From: JAJCYL01 sp040222875
GTDB lineage: Bacteria > Bacteroidota > Bacteroidia > Cytophagales > Cyclobacteriaceae
Length of the DNA stretch: 64,000 nt
NCBI GenBank assembly: GCA_040222875.1
Contig: JAVKCG010000039.1
Span: forward strand, 1-64,000
Reading direction: 5' to 3'
The position numbers and the translations under genes are program-made. This document shows, one piece after another, positions 12,001-17,035 of this stretch. Under the pieces are notes generated by a model. The model was not told where the DNA came from, searched no databases, and was given only the letters and a program-made list of their open reading frames with translations. Positions within the stretch are counted from its first letter, which is position 1, and each line of letters begins with the position of its first letter.

Positions 12001-13366
12001 GAAATGTTCTTGAGACGCAGGTAACTGTTTGCTTTACTTCTGCATCTCCATTTCTTCCATCCAGAATAAAAAGCTGATCCTCGCTACGGTAAACTATTTC
12101 TGTGGCCCCGTCTCCGTTAAAGTCAAATATTGTACATCCCGTAATACCGGATGAACCTTCCTTTATATCAAAAGTCCAGATTTCATCTAAATTTTCGTCT
12201 AATGAATACAATTTTTTATTGGAGACGAAAGATAAGTTGAGCTGTCCATCGCCGTCCACATCACCTATATTAACTCGACCAGCTCCTCTAGGGTGATTGT
12301 TTGTAGTGTCTTGGTAGAAGTCAACGGTGCTGTTTGCCACATCCCAAAAGAATATTGTTGTCGGGTCATCATAAGAATTTCCAAGAGCAGCTTGGAAAAT
12401 TACGTCAATGTTTTCATCTCCATTCAGGTCAGCTACGGAAGTCATTGTACTTTGCTCTCCCCAGCTTGGTGTTGCTTTTGGGCTGTACATTCTTTCACTC
12501 AATGGAACCCCCCTGTCAATTAATATTTGATTTGTTTCCAACAAATCATTCATATTCGCAAGTTCTGTCAGCGTCCCACTACTAAGGTTTACTGCAAAAA
12601 CCCTTCCTGCATCTACTAACTCGAGACCCGCACAATCAGTACAGAAGGCGTCATCAAACATGTCAACAGCCACTGGGCTGTTACTAGTTTCATACAAGAA
12701 GTCTTCATCAGAATCGACCAGCAGTGTTCCATCTGCAGCATTCCTAATTTCTGTTCCATAATAGACTTCTGGGTTACCGTCTTCATCAAAATCTGCAATA
12801 CTCAACAGTCCGGGATATCGGTTTTCAGAATCAATTGAAACACGCCAAACTTCAGTACCTGTACAATCATAAGCCGCTACATTTCTGTTAGTAATACCCG
12901 TTACAAATATTAAACCGCAAGCATCATCACCTTCCTCCAGCATGGCAATAGAGACATCTCTCCTGGGAGTAAATGGCAAATTGAATTGTACTTCAAGGTC
13001 GCCGGTAGCACCATCAATTATTGAAACTGTTCCTGAAAGATGGTTGGTAGTGACTATTTCCGGTATGCCATCTGAGTCAATATCTCCGATTGCAGGTGTT
13101 GAAGAGTTTTGGATTGTCTGATTAGCACTTGACCATTGTAGCTTTAATGAGAAAGTTGGATCTTCCGTCACATCAATACATACGAGGTTGTTTCCAAAAA
13201 AGAAATCGGAGCATGCAGCATTGCCACTACATGAGGAGTCGTAACAGTCTACGAATCCATTCCCGTCGTTATCAATGCCATCGCCACAATCACTTTCATC
13301 AGCAAAAAGCTGATGAGAAAAAAGCGCTAGATATATGAGGAGAATAGATCTGGTGATTCTTGCCAT
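1..13366 (-). CDS. Giant multidomain secreted/surface protein (FG-GAP/VCBS, jelly-roll and Ig-like repeats), C-terminus off window
   Basis: The minus frame is open from an ATG at 13366 to the left edge, 4455 codons with no stop found, so the C-terminus is missing. Residues 1-22 look like a signal peptide ending LFA. A Cys/Asp-rich DGIDNDGNG segment follows (about 28-50), then FG-GAP/VCBS repeats (about 85-555; DIDSDG, DFDEDG motifs) and a CARDB-like segment (about 570-690). Three jelly-roll-like modules share a W/F-x-S-x-x-IDIS signature (about 740-890, 1075-1217, 2012-2137), and a further beta-sandwich lies near 1415-1595. The rest is Ig-like modules ending in AGTYTV/GQYTVVVTD strands, often paired in units of about 220-235 aa. 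Such proteins are usually T9SS cargo or adhesins; the sorting domain would lie outside the window, so that is inference. The gene lies 230 bp from a second FG-GAP gene on the same strand. Confidence 0.9.
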   Translation of the reverse strand, partial: MARITRSILLIYLALFSHQLFADESDCGDGIDNDGNGFVDCYDSSCSGNAACSDFFFGNNLVCIDVTEDPTFSLKLQWSSANQTIQNSSTPAIGDIDSDGIPEIVTTNHLSGTVSIIDGATGDLEVQFNLPFTPRRDVSIAMLEEGDDACGLIFVTGITNRNVAAYDCTGTEVWRVSIDSENRYPGLLSIADFDEDGNPEVYYGTEIRNAADGTLLVDSDEDFLYETSNSPVAVDMFDDAFCTDCAGLELVDAGRVFAVNLSSGTLTELANMNDLLETNQILIDRGVPLSERMYSPKATPSWGEQSTMTSVADLNGDENIDVIFQAALGNSYDDPTTIFFWDVANSTVDFYQDTTNNHPRGAGRVNIGDVDGDGQLNLSFVSNKKLYSLDENLDEIWTFDIKEGSSGITGCTIFDFNGDGATEIVYRSEDQLFILDGRNGDAEVKQTVTCVSRTFHDYPIVADVDSDGSSEICIPCATDDNISFSPYSGSIDSQIRIYESDGEQWLPSRPVWNQHAFFNVNVNDDLTIPQQQQSMAGVFSDLDCEGNPLSFQPLNVFLNQAPILDAQGCPNPVFPDLEMVDGSLSAETPTCPDSDFNASFQIRNTGDVELGGPLAVSFYNGDPRLDGSELLNTELTILSEFQPGDVATLELAVNGPGPDFELWVSLNDRGSDPPVSEFFGTIAECTVGADLLSLDVNSNPFNLVVEKLSDTEKCDEEKPDNGEAEAYFFGTITGITETVWEEDFNDLAINSTVDNGETSWSRTTPNNGNSRVVTNGSSQAFATNNSDGEITWSSEVIDISGYQTADMFVTLSSAGGLDPTGDFQDWVQVYYILDGGGQVLFDDGEHFGTLGFVEATALNLSGSTVQFIIEANTTASDEFYFWDDVRVEGTTPDQVGEITAGFSFYWFKNDNFVSPAFEGAYFANMGVGDYSVVGVYDLNQCTSDTLFDVVTIAQVNPDAPTVGIEKISDDDDCISSNGELRGFVLVDGFEVTEGFTFEWTLSGTGEFVAAGATADMLSAATYTVTATDNVSGCSGVAEESIVSPTLDIPFTAEALADITDCNDLEAGIVTASVTGGGGASTIWDEDFEDNSDDDDSESGSPGWSVTAGSGSVQSNQFEVTNDGTVTFQSDAIDISSHTDVDISVDLSETGNLDNEDFITVSYILDGNEVTLNNGSHNNDFGSETATATGLNGNSLTFKIQAFTNSNGESIFFDNILITSSGGGSSDYTYNWYEGQTKSLVPDYPDQQTVSDLEFGFYTVEIIDNTSGCALGAPQTVEVENLVGVPEIVATPSDNTGCTIGTGEIVATGDGGTDDMEFEFFLGNNTLAENLITTTTGTNDNTAQQLMAGFYTVRVTNANTSCSNKVLVEVGDDSGPFQVDDNIILNGETICDIDKHDGRIDASGVAVVSGNVPGTVAGETVAINDETNGGFEEPLISGPTPHEQSFVGGTIKTYDQDNVSGWQTTSGDQRIEMWSDGALGVPAYDGNQFAEINANNDAALFFDLSTNPGQLMEWSFAHRGRSGLDSIRLLIGPPSGPDEQIGRFGTDNDDWAVYSGEYVIPAGQTTTRFKYEAISTANNNNTTGNFLDAISFVAPPLVFELYDGTNSTGTRLDINSTGVFDSLATGDYTLVVIENLTGCESEDIVLNIPYEEDNPQIALGASKADEGCDPNDGRQTVTITSEDEPLVNGYEVKLFQGNDTDDPPVETQILIPTDASGVTYTFETLDKGPYRVLATNLDKGCDNTRDFTVLNGEIKPAFFVAQSVVGANTDCFGNDPNGTAFVVIQDGSPSGTSVGFDFVWYEGSLVDDNFLIPGGDPRINAGDGNSLSGLEDGQYTVVATSQTTGCPTNPLVVTILPEPAIPDILIAETPNSLCSAPGNGELVASVDPPETEMGDPDPDEPYVFRWYVGTDTSGSPDQQDGTLDDPVTTMVDEFSGVTSSTFANLPVASDPNERDFTVIVTGADGCESSLTYTLSDDRAYPVVERVDISTVYQENFETTAQGTIDNTGVSYGGIPAGWIRTYTDSDGTAQVNSNDQFQFNYLTDEAVWESDVIDISTLISADISMSLSASGNMETNADYLRAYYKLDGGAETLLTNGNLVGSFGSRTASASNLSGTSLQLVVRAFNTWTNEFYYIDEVLITGSQAGDIFIITDNQACDASFANGSAELEEFYLDGVQILPADFGSYTFDWYAGQSPDPGNEIDDDHILDDDDDNDGNANSTGVAGGYYTLVVTTASGCASDPVVIQIADDPGEITAQITASNDNTVCDPTVPGNYDGSLTVTPDGPLPTTDYLYQWYLGQNTDADNAIAGGALGEGANAVPIGASSASNVLSDAPDGFVTVVITNNNAADGGFMCSSTLEFQVGEDVEDPVVNTAGGPGSDYTLTPQTSCIEAVTYPNGGIALLDITGSGGYDFAWYSGPGVDTDSLLDGTEHIFDHRGKAVPDNGVAPAPPVPPSVSGAMTASIGNLEAGQYTVVVTDQSTGCESDPVTFTVTQNLTVPTVSLVAGAGNTEDNTVCAIGGSGPANYDGIITVIPDVGNVVDYTWVWFEGSPGSLTAIGTAVPTANATDNILDDIPGGTYTVQFTNNTTQCTGEDSFTIINDETDPVVNTAGGPGSDYTITPVGVCTGGTGFPNGAIALLDITGSGGYDFAWYCGPGVDTDSFLDGTEHIFDHRGKAVPGGTPPIPANVSGVNSATLGNLEAGQYTVVVTDQSTGCESDPVTFTVTKADLPTAQQTASSNNTVCVIDNMSATYPDEFTGSATVTLDAGFGVPGDYAWTWFEGTPGSLTAIGTAVPSANPALNVLSEVPEGIYTATFVHTTTNCGGQVTVNVGNGKIDPTIDVSAGDGTDFNLTPNTACEGNNPFPNGGLEILPAALTGTGPYVYEWYYGNGIDQNMRLDDDDNIRVQKGTDTGVELGDVAGSATATITNLDAGFYTVRVVDTSNGCTSNHAVIEVTDQATTPTIVTSVIRDDFSCDISTPTGQVRAVVTTPSAPPTDYTVNWYAGGTVSGAAIATNANLAEGGNLDTNNDLASGTYTVEVINNDTQCSSTAQIEVIRSIPTIDANGSGTPQTTCAPLDGTATSDPETNPASMTFSNGQPTGFTPNYTYVWYAGETATAGNELAASAAHPDAVIVGGNVTVLQAGFYTVVVTETNSGCTSDAEVIEVVDNVTALAPTFTFDNESDATSCGVNDGQVRVTVASTTANTFNVLWYEGSLDFASDPTLADDLVTDPVLQASSGSITITDPVTGGIFEVGDVVEEQGTGETATITAIDLFEDGDADQSEGLVLILDNTTITGAFTNTSTVFEQAGGIGGISAPNIVYTAPASATINTLNPNTTNVTSTISTVVSGQYTVVAIDQITGCRYQDTFDIGFNDQQTTTTLAITHVEECPDNGTATVGLQDDFITSGGGGTNGFFAGERDDIQEYDIYLYAGDGVPADMFTLYEFPAGSGDMWPQIINGTTAGGPGMTVTFTNLPSGDYTALAREKPFPTFAMASTARCFSAAATDEIEQRGFTPIEDATIVVDNSDCVIDGTPYNFDGNGTITIDATKFNDDTSQPGDFVFTWFDGNAAQINTNISSTATQSVLSNLDPGDYSVVIGRLGQPHTTVVYTGTGDFQLGRTVTIGGGVTAIVDADDTGTNTLTLSSVSGTINDGDGIIGPSSADPMVNTNGTVAAGGVTLGGTIANGCEITSNFVVQDNPDQHSIHQASLGITQITNCNSPGGSIQINDARINGTLKSALMPAEDLTGYAFTWSAVGGTGADLTGASFASNNGGTNDFVEDLPAGTYEVFGTIDGCLTPTIQVEIEDQTEDPQITASVVAQDTSCDPTANEGNAILTFTIDNAQANTRYDYQWYVGIDNNGTALTDGTTIMGSNGFLMDANVNNYTATLMGVAGGANVNYTLEVIDMTDPNNTCNILVTLPVADESPIIFVADGDRTLTHNDDCDPDFDGSIQITDLTVNNSSLGDDLTGYTFTWSTVSGGFDINDATLASTNNGTNNEISDLSAGTYQVVVQNTNLQCTETFQYVINNESTNPEIVFYQRADDDFCANGGINGSGVLWAAVKLENGDTTTTGYSFAWYRSSDLMTQLMDGDGTIDISGTNGSRLNGASDDDYTLIVTDTDDSESPSPNDNASLNCASTSTFEVQQAPVDITIEQGVDITITDNNDCSPNFDGSFVIDDLTIDGTKIGDLSGYAFTWAVVSAGGFDINDATLASSNNGTDNEISGLPGGTYSVNVTNASTGCGEGPFEFEIEDDSFDPDIVFYLLAEDDYCATGGAEGSGGIKAAVRLENGDTTSVGYTFAWFTDDTYTTALTAGTTVAFSGLNNSRVRGLSDRTYYLRVTDSDAAVSGSPNDNGSLNCFSESFQVVPQAPVDITIEQDVDVVIADNDDCSPDFDGSIVISQLTINGNKLTDMTGYEFSWTAVGGTGASLTGAVFASTDGTNNEVSELRAGTYQVT
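235..1560. repeat. Diverged Ig-pair repeats of about 223 aa near the left edge
   Basis: Similar segments recur with a period of about 669 bp; for example, the block around 235-270 recurs at 904-940. On the minus strand each unit encodes a CSPDFDGS-type start, a DLSGY.FTW strand, and a closing GTYxVxV strand. A third, more diverged unit reaches about 1560. Identity is lower than in the 5205-6265 duplication, so these are older copies. Confidence 0.75.
5205..6265. repeat. Recent in-frame duplication inside the giant surface-protein gene
   Basis: Segments 5205-5557 and 5901-6265 are direct repeats. The left 68 nt (5205-5272 versus 5901-5968) are identical. A second well-conserved block starts near 5340 and 6050, and the right ends (5521-5557 versus 6229-6265) match again. 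The offset is 696 bp at the left end and 708 bp at the right; both are multiples of three, so the 12-bp difference keeps the frame. Each copy encodes an Ig-like strand set with the QYTVVVTDQSTGC signature. Confidence 0.9.
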
Positions 13367-13596
13367 AATTCAATTATTCCTTAGATTCATCTAATTAATA
13401 CTGGTTGATTAGTATAAGTAACCCCGGTTTAGATCCAATTTCCGTGATTACCCAAATATGTCTAAAATAATCAATAAAGATAAGAACAATTTATTCGAAA
13501 TGTACTTAAGTAATAAAAAATATGATTTATCTAAGTGCAGTAAATGGAGGTCTGAGTGTTAATCTAACTGCACCGTAACCCAGTTTATTGTTTAGT
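13367..13596. other. Intergenic gap between the two FG-GAP surface-protein genes
   Basis: AT-rich 230 bp upstream of the giant gene. No perfect TAnnTTTG box was found on the minus strand. The nearest is TACATTTC (13497-13504 read in minus), which lacks the final G and a TTG partner. No hairpin with a T-run was seen. Confidence 0.4.
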
Positions 13597-16500
13597 CTAT
13601 CTGGCCAGTAAAATACTACCTGATCTATTGAACTGACCATCCTCACATTTCATGGCAAAATAGTAAACGCCAGCAGGCACCTGAGTTCCACTAAATGTAC
13701 CATCCCAAACGCAATCTTCTTCGAACGGGGAATTGGTATCCAGTAACCGTCGGCCACGGGTATCAAATACAATCACATTGCACACTCCGGTGACTTCCGT
13801 CACGTTAGTATTTGTGATTTCCCAGCAATCGGCCAGGCCATCACCGTTTGGTGAAAAGCTTTTCCTGGCAATGACAAAGGGGTTGATAATTGTCACCCCA
13901 TCAACTGACTCACAACCATTGACATCAATACCTGAAACTGTTACTGGAGTAACCAAATCGAATGGCATGATGTCCTGCATTGATGAAGCAGGGTCACCAA
14001 CTAGCTCAATTGGCTCCCAATTGTAATTTGACCCACCAGAAACAGTGAGTGACACAATCTCCTGGTTTTCTTCAAGGATTATTGAGTCATTTTCAATTAT
14101 AGATGTACTTGAGATTTCTATGCCCGAATCGGCAAAATTATCAATCGTTACTTCAGCGATGATGTCGCAGCCCACCTCATTGGTGCCAGTTGCTACAAAT
14201 GAACCAGGATCGTCACTTTCCAAAATAGCTTCTGTACTAATAGAATTCGTGGTTCCACTTATTGTCCAATTAATATTTGTAAGAGAGGTTGGCAATATCA
14301 ATTTTACTGCCTCATCAGGACATTTGAGGAAAGGCTCACTCAAAGGATTATTGTCAGCATCTGTTACATCGATTGTAATATTCGGAGAATCCTGAACTGA
14401 TATGGTTGCGGTTGCGTCGTTGGTGCAATTTGGCACTTCGTCATAACCAGTGGTAAGGGTAGCTGTCTTATCGCCAGCTGTACCGTAAGTAAATGTAGGG
14501 GCAGCTTCAGTTGATGTACTTGAATTGGCATCACCGAATTGCCAGCTATAATTCAATGTCAGGCCTTCCTGACCTGTTGTTGATGTTGCCTCAAAATTCA
14601 CAGGTAGGTCTACACAGATAATGTCTAAAGATGTAAATGACGATGTTGGTGCTGGTGCACTTGTAAAGGCCAACGCCCTTCCCTCCCGGGTACATTGACC
14701 ATCGGTAATAGTTGCAGTATATGATCCGGTCTCAGAGACTGAGAAGGTAGAGGTAGTCTCCCCTTCTATTGTCGTCCCATCCTTTTTCCAGATGTATGAA
14801 AACCCATCAAAGTTTTGAACAGATATTTGAGATGAACCGCCCTCACAGAATAACGCCTCGCCTTCGCTTGTTATAGACAGTTCAGGAAGGTTTCTTACTG
14901 TAACAGTTGTAGTTGCTGCATTGCTCAGGCAAACATTGCCATTTGAAGTCTGGACCAGTACCTGAAGATCATAATTACCTGCCTCTGTGGGGTTGAATTC
15001 AGCAAAATCAGGGTTTTGAACACTTGAGGTAAAACCACCAGGCCCTGTCCAGAAGTATTCATCTCCAACGCTGGGTGTGGTGGTTGTCAATGCGAAAGCT
15101 GTTCCAGGACAAATCGTAGAATCTGCGATAATGTTAGGAGTAATCGCCGCCTCAGGGTCAATTTTTACAGGAACAGGCGCAGATGTTATTGAGCAGTTCA
15201 GTCCATCCGCCAGGGTGACCTGATAAGTGCCGGTAGTGTTGACCACTGTAGTATTGTCAGTATCACTCAAAGTAGCATCAGGGTCGGCGTCTGTTTCAAC
15301 CCAGGTGTAGGTCATGTTGCCACTCCCAGTGGCAGTGAGCTCCAAATCACCACAGACAAAGGCATCGATATTCGGTGAAATAACCGGGGTAATGCAATTA
15401 TTGTTTTTGAATACTGATAAGTCGCCTCGTTCGGTTGTTCCAACATTGTGAACAAAAGCTATATCCGGTCGGCCATCATTGTCTAAATCGCCTATTTTGA
15501 CGTTCCTACCATTCTTGGCAACTGGCACCGAAAAGTTGTTGAAAGTTGGTGTGGCTCCAGTTGAGGTATTGATAAGGACATTTAGAAAATTACTTTGATT
15601 AAACGCCACAACTATATCAAGTTTTCCATTACCATCCAGGTCCCCAAAATCTAGCCCCCAGGGGTTAGCAGATACTGAAACCAGCTCAGGTTCGGAAAAA
15701 CTTATTACTCCATCGCTAGATTGATTCAACAAAATAAACAGCCTTTTTTGAGCACCAAAATCCGTCCCAACTATATCAACTAAACCATCTCCATTAACAT
15801 CGCCACCAGCTACATTTACTATGGCTCCGTTGACAATTCTAATATCTTGTGGTTCTCCGAATGATAGTGATCCTGGTGAACTTGTATTCTTAATTACGAA
15901 GACATTCTGTCCATTAACCTCACTTAGAAGTATGTCGATTAAACCATCCTTATCAAAGTCTATAAGATCTAATCCTGTAAAACCGCTATTTGAATTCACG
16001 GCTATCTCGAAGGGGGTTTCGTTCAACGATATATTAGAGGTTGACTGATTTTGATATATATATACTAGACTATCGGTATTTTGACCTACCAGTACTTCAG
16101 GCTTCCCGTCGCCATCCAAATCTCCTATCCTTACTCTTCTAGGAAATCGAAAATTTTCTCCCTTCTTAGGAATGATGAATGTTTGCGGAGAGGTTAGACT
16201 AATTGAACCAGTACTGCTGGAATTTTGGTAAACCAAAAATCGGTCGCCATTATTTCTTACAATTACCAAGTCCAACTTACCATCGCCATTCAAATCACCT
16301 GTTTCAAGATTTTGGGTTTGAAAACCTGGTGCTGGATCAGGAACAATGTTATTTTTTGTCATCGAGATCGTACTTCCAGAACTTGTGTTCAAATAAGTAT
16401 TGAATTTCGTATCTCCTACATTAGTTCTAACCACATCCAATTTGCCATCATCATCTAAATCGGCCAAGCTCAAATCAAAAGGGCCTATGTCCTGATTGAT

Positions 16501-16893
16501 CTGGTCCGGTGGGAATTGCTGCTGAGCACCTAAATCTTCAACTTTAAATTCTGTTCCATTGTGTGAGAGGAAAAACCGCTCTGACGATTTTCCACTCAAT
16601 CCGGTAGAAGTGTCAGTAACCGTAACTGAGCTATGGGTTGTCCCGAAAGGTACTATGACTTCAATCAGGTTTTCTGAAGTAGAGATGACTTCAGCTTTTG
16701 CCCCACCAAAGTGTACAACAAGGTTGGAAGCAGATGTCGGGAAGTTTAACCCTGAGATGGTCACCTTGCTGCCAACGAAACCACTCACGGTATCCAGGCT
16801 GGACACGAAAGGCCGCTGCGCCTGGGAAGCAAATGAGATAAAAAGGAAAGCTGTTGGAAGGAGTAAATATCTTTTGAAATTCATCAGCGTCAT
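13597..16893 (-). CDS. Secreted IPT/FG-GAP/Ig-PKD surface protein with gliding-type C-terminal domain
   Basis: This is a complete protein of 1098 aa. The N-terminus has a signal peptide (start at residue 1 or at Met4; cleavage near FASQAQ). An IPT/TIG domain follows (about 27-115), then several FG-GAP/VCBS repeats with DLDDDGKLD, DLNGDGKLD and DFDKDGLID calcium-type motifs (about 120-500). After these come Ig-like domains and a PKD-like domain with WQFGDANSS (about 745-840). The last 90 residues match the gliding-motility-associated C-terminal domain used for T9SS type B export: FSPNGDGLADCWEI, VFDTRGRRLLD, WDGTFSGTQVPAGVYYF. The protein is therefore predicted to be exported by T9SS and displayed at or released from the surface. 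It shares architecture and strand with the giant gene downstream but has no long repeat arrays. The ligand is unknown. Confidence 0.9.
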   Translation of the reverse strand: MTLMNFKRYLLLPTAFLFISFASQAQRPFVSSLDTVSGFVGSKVTISGLNFPTSASNLVVHFGGAKAEVISTSENLIEVIVPFGTTHSSVTVTDTSTGLSGKSSERFFLSHNGTEFKVEDLGAQQQFPPDQINQDIGPFDLSLADLDDDGKLDVVRTNVGDTKFNTYLNTSSGSTISMTKNNIVPDPAPGFQTQNLETGDLNGDGKLDLVIVRNNGDRFLVYQNSSSTGSISLTSPQTFIIPKKGENFRFPRRVRIGDLDGDGKPEVLVGQNTDSLVYIYQNQSTSNISLNETPFEIAVNSNSGFTGLDLIDFDKDGLIDILLSEVNGQNVFVIKNTSSPGSLSFGEPQDIRIVNGAIVNVAGGDVNGDGLVDIVGTDFGAQKRLFILLNQSSDGVISFSEPELVSVSANPWGLDFGDLDGNGKLDIVVAFNQSNFLNVLINTSTGATPTFNNFSVPVAKNGRNVKIGDLDNDGRPDIAFVHNVGTTERGDLSVFKNNNCITPVISPNIDAFVCGDLELTATGSGNMTYTWVETDADPDATLSDTDNTTVVNTTGTYQVTLADGLNCSITSAPVPVKIDPEAAITPNIIADSTICPGTAFALTTTTPSVGDEYFWTGPGGFTSSVQNPDFAEFNPTEAGNYDLQVLVQTSNGNVCLSNAATTTVTVRNLPELSITSEGEALFCEGGSSQISVQNFDGFSYIWKKDGTTIEGETTSTFSVSETGSYTATITDGQCTREGRALAFTSAPAPTSSFTSLDIICVDLPVNFEATSTTGQEGLTLNYSWQFGDANSSTSTEAAPTFTYGTAGDKTATLTTGYDEVPNCTNDATATISVQDSPNITIDVTDADNNPLSEPFLKCPDEAVKLILPTSLTNINWTISGTTNSISTEAILESDDPGSFVATGTNEVGCDIIAEVTIDNFADSGIEISSTSIIENDSIILEENQEIVSLTVSGGSNYNWEPIELVGDPASSMQDIMPFDLVTPVTVSGIDVNGCESVDGVTIINPFVIARKSFSPNGDGLADCWEITNTNVTEVTGVCNVIVFDTRGRRLLDTNSPFEEDCVWDGTFSGTQVPAGVYYFAMKCEDGQFNRSGSILLAR

Positions 16894-16975
16894 TACCTGT
16901 TTAATTGGCTCTGCGCTAAGTTAACATGATTTTGTATTAAATATTATCAAAGTTGGGAAGCTATAAATGCAAGAA

Positions 16976-17011
16976 CCCACCGCTGAATCCCGTAGGGTTT
17001 CAGACGATGGG
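16976..17011 (-). terminator. Imperfect hairpin between the TonB receptor gene and the downstream surface-protein gene
   Basis: Arms CCCA/TGGG, CG/CG, CTGAA/TTCAG and CCC/GGG nest around a GTA loop with one T-T mismatch and small internal loops. It lies 25 bp past the stop of the receptor gene. No clean T-run follows in the minus direction, so it may be an mRNA 3'-end or processing structure rather than a classic intrinsic terminator. Confidence 0.45.
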
Positions 17012-17035
17012 CTAAGCAATCAGGATAGATTGATC

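Noticed and set aside
132..13338. Many short plus-strand frames across the giant surface-protein gene
   Set aside because: All are antisense to one continuous minus-strand frame with coherent domains; their products are low-complexity and unlike known proteins.
1..13366. Assignment of the giant gene as sprB
   Set aside because: Repeat motifs differ from SprB repeats and the C-terminal domain is outside the window.
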